A DNA stretch of 8,089 bases from NCBI GenBank assembly GCA_022567775.1, contig JADFGH010000094.1, forward strand, positions 1 to 8,089, in the 5' to 3' direction. The notes under the pieces were generated by a model. The model made no database searches. It saw only the letters and a list, made by a program, of their open reading frames with translations, and was not told the DNA's origin. The position numbers were made by a program, and so were the translations under genes. The stretch is from Pseudomonadota bacterium (GTDB lineage Bacteria > Pseudomonadota > Gammaproteobacteria > Steroidobacterales > Woeseiaceae). Shown here one piece after another: positions 5,636 through 8,089 of this stretch. Numbering within the stretch: position 1 is the first letter of the stretch; every line of letters starts with the position of its first letter.

Positions 5636-7198
5636 ATGTTTATCAAGCAACAGATTGTCCGGGTTGTATTGATCCTGGTATCTGCCTGGATCTCGGCCTG
5701 CGCGCCGGTTGGCCCCGATTTCGTACGGCCGGACTCAAGCTCGAATGCATCCTGGTCTGATTTCGTACGAGAGGATTTCCAGTTCGCACCCCAGGACTCG
5801 GTCGAATGGTGGGGCATATTCGGCGATCCCGTGCTCAACCAGCTGGTGGCTACTGCCCACCGCAACAACAACAATATTCGTCTGGCCGGCTTGGCCGTGC
5901 TGGAAGCTCGCGCATCGCTGGGTATCGCGCGCGGCAGCCGCTATCCGCAGGCGCAATTCGTTGCGGGAGATGCGACGCGCATCGAGTTAAGTGAGAGCAA
6001 CGCGAATACCGCGGGTGGCGCGGACCTGAGTTACTGGCAATACAATCTTGGCGCGAGCGCGTCATGGGAAATCGATTTCTGGGGCCGCTTTCGCCGTGGC
6101 ATCGAGTCAGCCGATGCCAACCTGCTTGCATCAATCGCCAGCTTCGACGACACGCTGGTATTGCTGAGCGCCCAGGTAGCCAGCGTGTATGTGGTTATTC
6201 GTACCACTGAAGAACAGTTGCGTATTGCCCGGGAAAACCTGGCACTCCAGGAGCGGAGTTATGAAATTGTGGATGTGCTCTACCGCTTCGGCGCCAGCAA
6301 CGAACTCGACGTGCAGCAAGCCGAGACCCTGCTACTGAGCACGCGAGCCACGATACCGAGTCTGCAAATAGGGCTGCGCCAGGCGCACCACGCGCTGGCC
6401 GCCTTACTGGGCCTGCCGCCCACGGACCTGACACAAATCCTTGGCGGTGAAGGACGCATTCCTGAGGTTCCGGAGCAAATCATGGTCGGCATCCCCGCGG
6501 ACATGTTGCGGCAAAGGCCCGATGTGCGCCGCGCGGAATTGCGCGCAATGGCGCAAAACGCACAGGTCGGTGTTGCCAAAGCTGATCTGTACCCGAGTTT
6601 CAGCATCAATGGTTCGCTGGGCCTGGCAGCAGCCGGCGATACAAATACCACGCGCACGGGTGACAGCGGGATTGGTGAGCTGTTTCGATCGGAAAGCCTG
6701 ACCTATGCCGTCGGACCATCATTTGTCTGGCCATTCCTCAATTACGATCGCATCAAGAATAATATTCGGGTGCAGGACGCACGCTTGCAGCAGTCGCTGG
6801 TGCAATACCAGGAAACCGTCATACAGGCGGCGCGGGAAGTCGAGGATGCCATGGTCGCATTCGTCGGCAGTCAGCAACAGGACGAGATCTTGCTCGATAC
6901 CGTGGCATCCGCCAGGCGCTCCACGGAATTGTCGATGTTGCGTCACCAGGAGGGCTTTGCCGATTACCAGCGTGTGCTGGATGCGCAACAGGCCCTTTTT
7001 GGCCAGCAGCAGCGATACGTGTCGAATAAAGGTTTTGCAATCCAAAGCCTGATATCTGTTTACAAAGCACTCGGCGGTGGCTGGCAAAGCGCAGGCGCCG
7101 GATTCATCGATGAGGCCACGCGACAGGAAATGGAACAGCGAACAGATTGGAGCGACCTGCTGGATTCGGATCGCACCACTATTAGCGAGCAGGAATGA
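5636..7198 (+). CDS. NodT-family outer-membrane efflux lipoprotein (TolC-like channel)
   Basis: A 520-residue outer-membrane factor forming the trimeric exit duct of a tripartite efflux pump. The N-terminus is a lipoprotein signal: KQQ, a hydrophobic core, then lipobox ISAC with the lipidated Cys at residue 22, followed by APVGPDF, the usual start of this family. Two outer membrane efflux protein (OEP) repeats follow, about 60-255 and 280-470, each with long Ala/Gln/Arg-rich helices. WEIDFWGRFRRGIESADAN marks the first strand-helix transition, and IPADMLRQRPDVRRAE is the classic NodT-type linker at the start of the second. A C-terminal polar tail of about 30 residues follows the channel. Length is slightly above the common 460-500. 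ATG 5636 lacks a Shine-Dalgarno sequence, so translation probably depends on coupling to the AI-2E gene ending 11 bases earlier. The stop codon overlaps the start of the adaptor gene, its obvious partner. Confidence 0.95.
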   Translation: MFIKQQIVRVVLILVSAWISACAPVGPDFVRPDSSSNASWSDFVREDFQFAPQDSVEWWGIFGDPVLNQLVATAHRNNNNIRLAGLAVLEARASLGIARGSRYPQAQFVAGDATRIELSESNANTAGGADLSYWQYNLGASASWEIDFWGRFRRGIESADANLLASIASFDDTLVLLSAQVASVYVVIRTTEEQLRIARENLALQERSYEIVDVLYRFGASNELDVQQAETLLLSTRATIPSLQIGLRQAHHALAALLGLPPTDLTQILGGEGRIPEVPEQIMVGIPADMLRQRPDVRRAELRAMAQNAQVGVAKADLYPSFSINGSLGLAAAGDTNTTRTGDSGIGELFRSESLTYAVGPSFVWPFLNYDRIKNNIRVQDARLQQSLVQYQETVIQAAREVEDAMVAFVGSQQQDEILLDTVASARRSTELSMLRHQEGFADYQRVLDAQQALFGQQQRYVSNKGFAIQSLISVYKALGGGWQSAGAGFIDEATRQEMEQRTDWSDLLDSDRTTISEQE

Positions 7199-8089
7199 CG
7201 GACAAAAACAATAACGATGACGCGAAAACCGCTGCGGAGGAAGTCGAAGAGACTTCCGTGAAAGCTCCGATGGACCCGGTGCGCAAATGGACACTGATTG
7301 TTCTCGGCGCATGCGTGGTGCTGATGGCCTGGTACCTGATCTCGGATCGTGTCACACCGTATACGAACCAGGCGCGGGTGCATGCGCTCGTTGTGCCGAT
7401 CGCACCCCAGGTCTCGGGCATCGTCACGGACGTTGCGGTCACCAATAACGAGTATGTGTCTGCCGACCAGGAGCTGTTTCGGATAGACCGCGATCAATAT
7501 CAGTTAGCAGTTGAGACTGCGCGGGCGAATCTTCAGTCGGCACGGCAGGCGACCGGAGCATCGATAGCCAGCGTCGAAGCGGCTCGTGCCTCTGTGGGAG
7601 CGGCAAGGGCAGGCATGGCTTACGCAAGTCAGGATGCAATGCGCTTGCGACGGATCAAAAAGGAAGATCCCGGCGCCATTTCCGATCGCCGGCTGGAGCA
7701 GGCCGAAGCAGCGTTAAATGTCGCGGAGTCACAATTGGCCGCGTCGCAGGCCAACCTGGAGAAGGCGATTCAGGACCTGGGCGAAGCTGGCGACGAAAAC
7801 TTCCGCATTTTGCAGGCGCAGGCAGCGCTGGATCAGGCGCAGCTGAATTTGTCGTGGACGTCCGTGCGGGCGCCAGACGATGGCCTGTTAAGCGATATCC
7901 GGGTGGACAGAGGAAATTTTGCCGCGGCCGGCGCGCCTTTGATGACGTTTATCGCCATTCACAACATCTGGGTGCAAGCGGACTTTACGGAAAATAATCT
8001 CGGCCACATCGACCCTGGTGACCGCGTAGAAATTCTCTTCGACTCCTTGCCCGGCAGGGTCTTTTCCGGCCGCGTACGAAGCACCGGAT
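7195..8089 (+). CDS. HlyD/EmrA-type membrane fusion protein (partial, C-terminus cut)
   Basis: Starts at ATG 7195, sharing four bases (ATGA) with the stop of the preceding gene, and stays open for 298 codons to the right edge. This is the periplasmic adaptor linking an inner-membrane pump to the outer-membrane channel. A polar acidic cytoplasmic tail (1-31) precedes one membrane helix (about 32-49). Next come the first lipoyl half (about 58-98, with PQVSGIVTDVAVTNNEYVSADQ), a long Ala/Gln/Glu-rich coiled-coil hairpin (about 100-218), the second lipoyl half (about 223-250, with SVRAPDDGLLSDIRVDRG) and the beta-barrel (from 251, with QADFTENNLGHIDPGDRVEI). Family members are about 340-400 residues, so the last 50-100 are missing. 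The membrane anchor and the YTNQARV block resemble EmrA/AaeA/YibH-type adaptors that work with MFS or FUSC-type pumps rather than lipid-anchored RND adaptors. The pump gene would be expected just beyond the right edge. Confidence 0.93.
   Translation, partial: MTDKNNNDDAKTAAEEVEETSVKAPMDPVRKWTLIVLGACVVLMAWYLISDRVTPYTNQARVHALVVPIAPQVSGIVTDVAVTNNEYVSADQELFRIDRDQYQLAVETARANLQSARQATGASIASVEAARASVGAARAGMAYASQDAMRLRRIKKEDPGAISDRRLEQAEAALNVAESQLAASQANLEKAIQDLGEAGDENFRILQAQAALDQAQLNLSWTSVRAPDDGLLSDIRVDRGNFAAAGAPLMTFIAIHNIWVQADFTENNLGHIDPGDRVEILFDSLPGRVFSGRVRSTG

Noticed and set aside
6719..7312. 197-codon leftward frame opposite the end of the channel gene and start of the adaptor
   Set aside because: It runs antisense across two well-supported overlapping genes; composition is that of a shadow frame.
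1..8089. CRISPR arrays, tRNA/rRNA genes, complete insertion sequences, phage or defence modules
   Set aside because: Looked for and not seen: no regularly spaced repeats, no cloverleaf or rRNA-like sequence, no transposase or integrase frames with recognisable motifs.

Overview
The window is 8,089 bases of moderately GC-rich, densely coded DNA from a Gram-negative bacterium. That follows from an outer-membrane efflux lipoprotein of the NodT type, a periplasm-spanning HlyD/EmrA-type adaptor and a Sec-exported protein with a c-type heme motif. The gene complement and Shine-Dalgarno usage fit a proteobacterium, most likely a gammaproteobacterium. This is inference, because no rRNA or other phylogenetic marker lies in the window. 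No tRNA, rRNA, CRISPR array, prophage or complete insertion sequence was found.

The left half (1-4221) is transcribed right to left. From upstream to downstream it carries four genes. The first is a membrane-anchored PlsC-like acyltransferase (2854-4221). The second is a small heat-shock protein of the HSP20 family (2191-2712), which ends at a strong intrinsic terminator (2131-2168). The third is a secreted protein that joins a cytochrome-c-like domain to a YVTN/YncE-type beta-propeller (672-2081). The fourth is the first 203 codons of an ABC exporter (transmembrane domain only), running off the left edge at base 1. The propeller and ABC genes are 62 bases apart on one strand and may form a two-gene operon.

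A divergent intergenic region (4222-4511) holds a probable sigma70 promoter for the acyltransferase, several short inverted and direct repeats, and a puzzling stretch that is open on both strands.

The right half (4512-8089) is a tightly packed rightward operon: an AI-2E/PerM-family multi-pass membrane protein, then 11 bases later a NodT-family outer-membrane channel, then (sharing an ATGA stop/start) a HlyD/EmrA-type membrane fusion protein cut by the right edge. Channel and adaptor are two parts of a tripartite efflux pump. The inner-membrane pump is either the next gene beyond the edge or, more speculatively, the AI-2E-family protein itself.

Nothing here is clearly a previously undescribed system. 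The points most worth a second look are the AI-2E protein inside the pump operon, the cytochrome-propeller protein with a histidine-rich loop next to an ABC exporter, possible RNA structure ahead of hsp20, and the bidirectionally open stretch upstream of the efflux operon.
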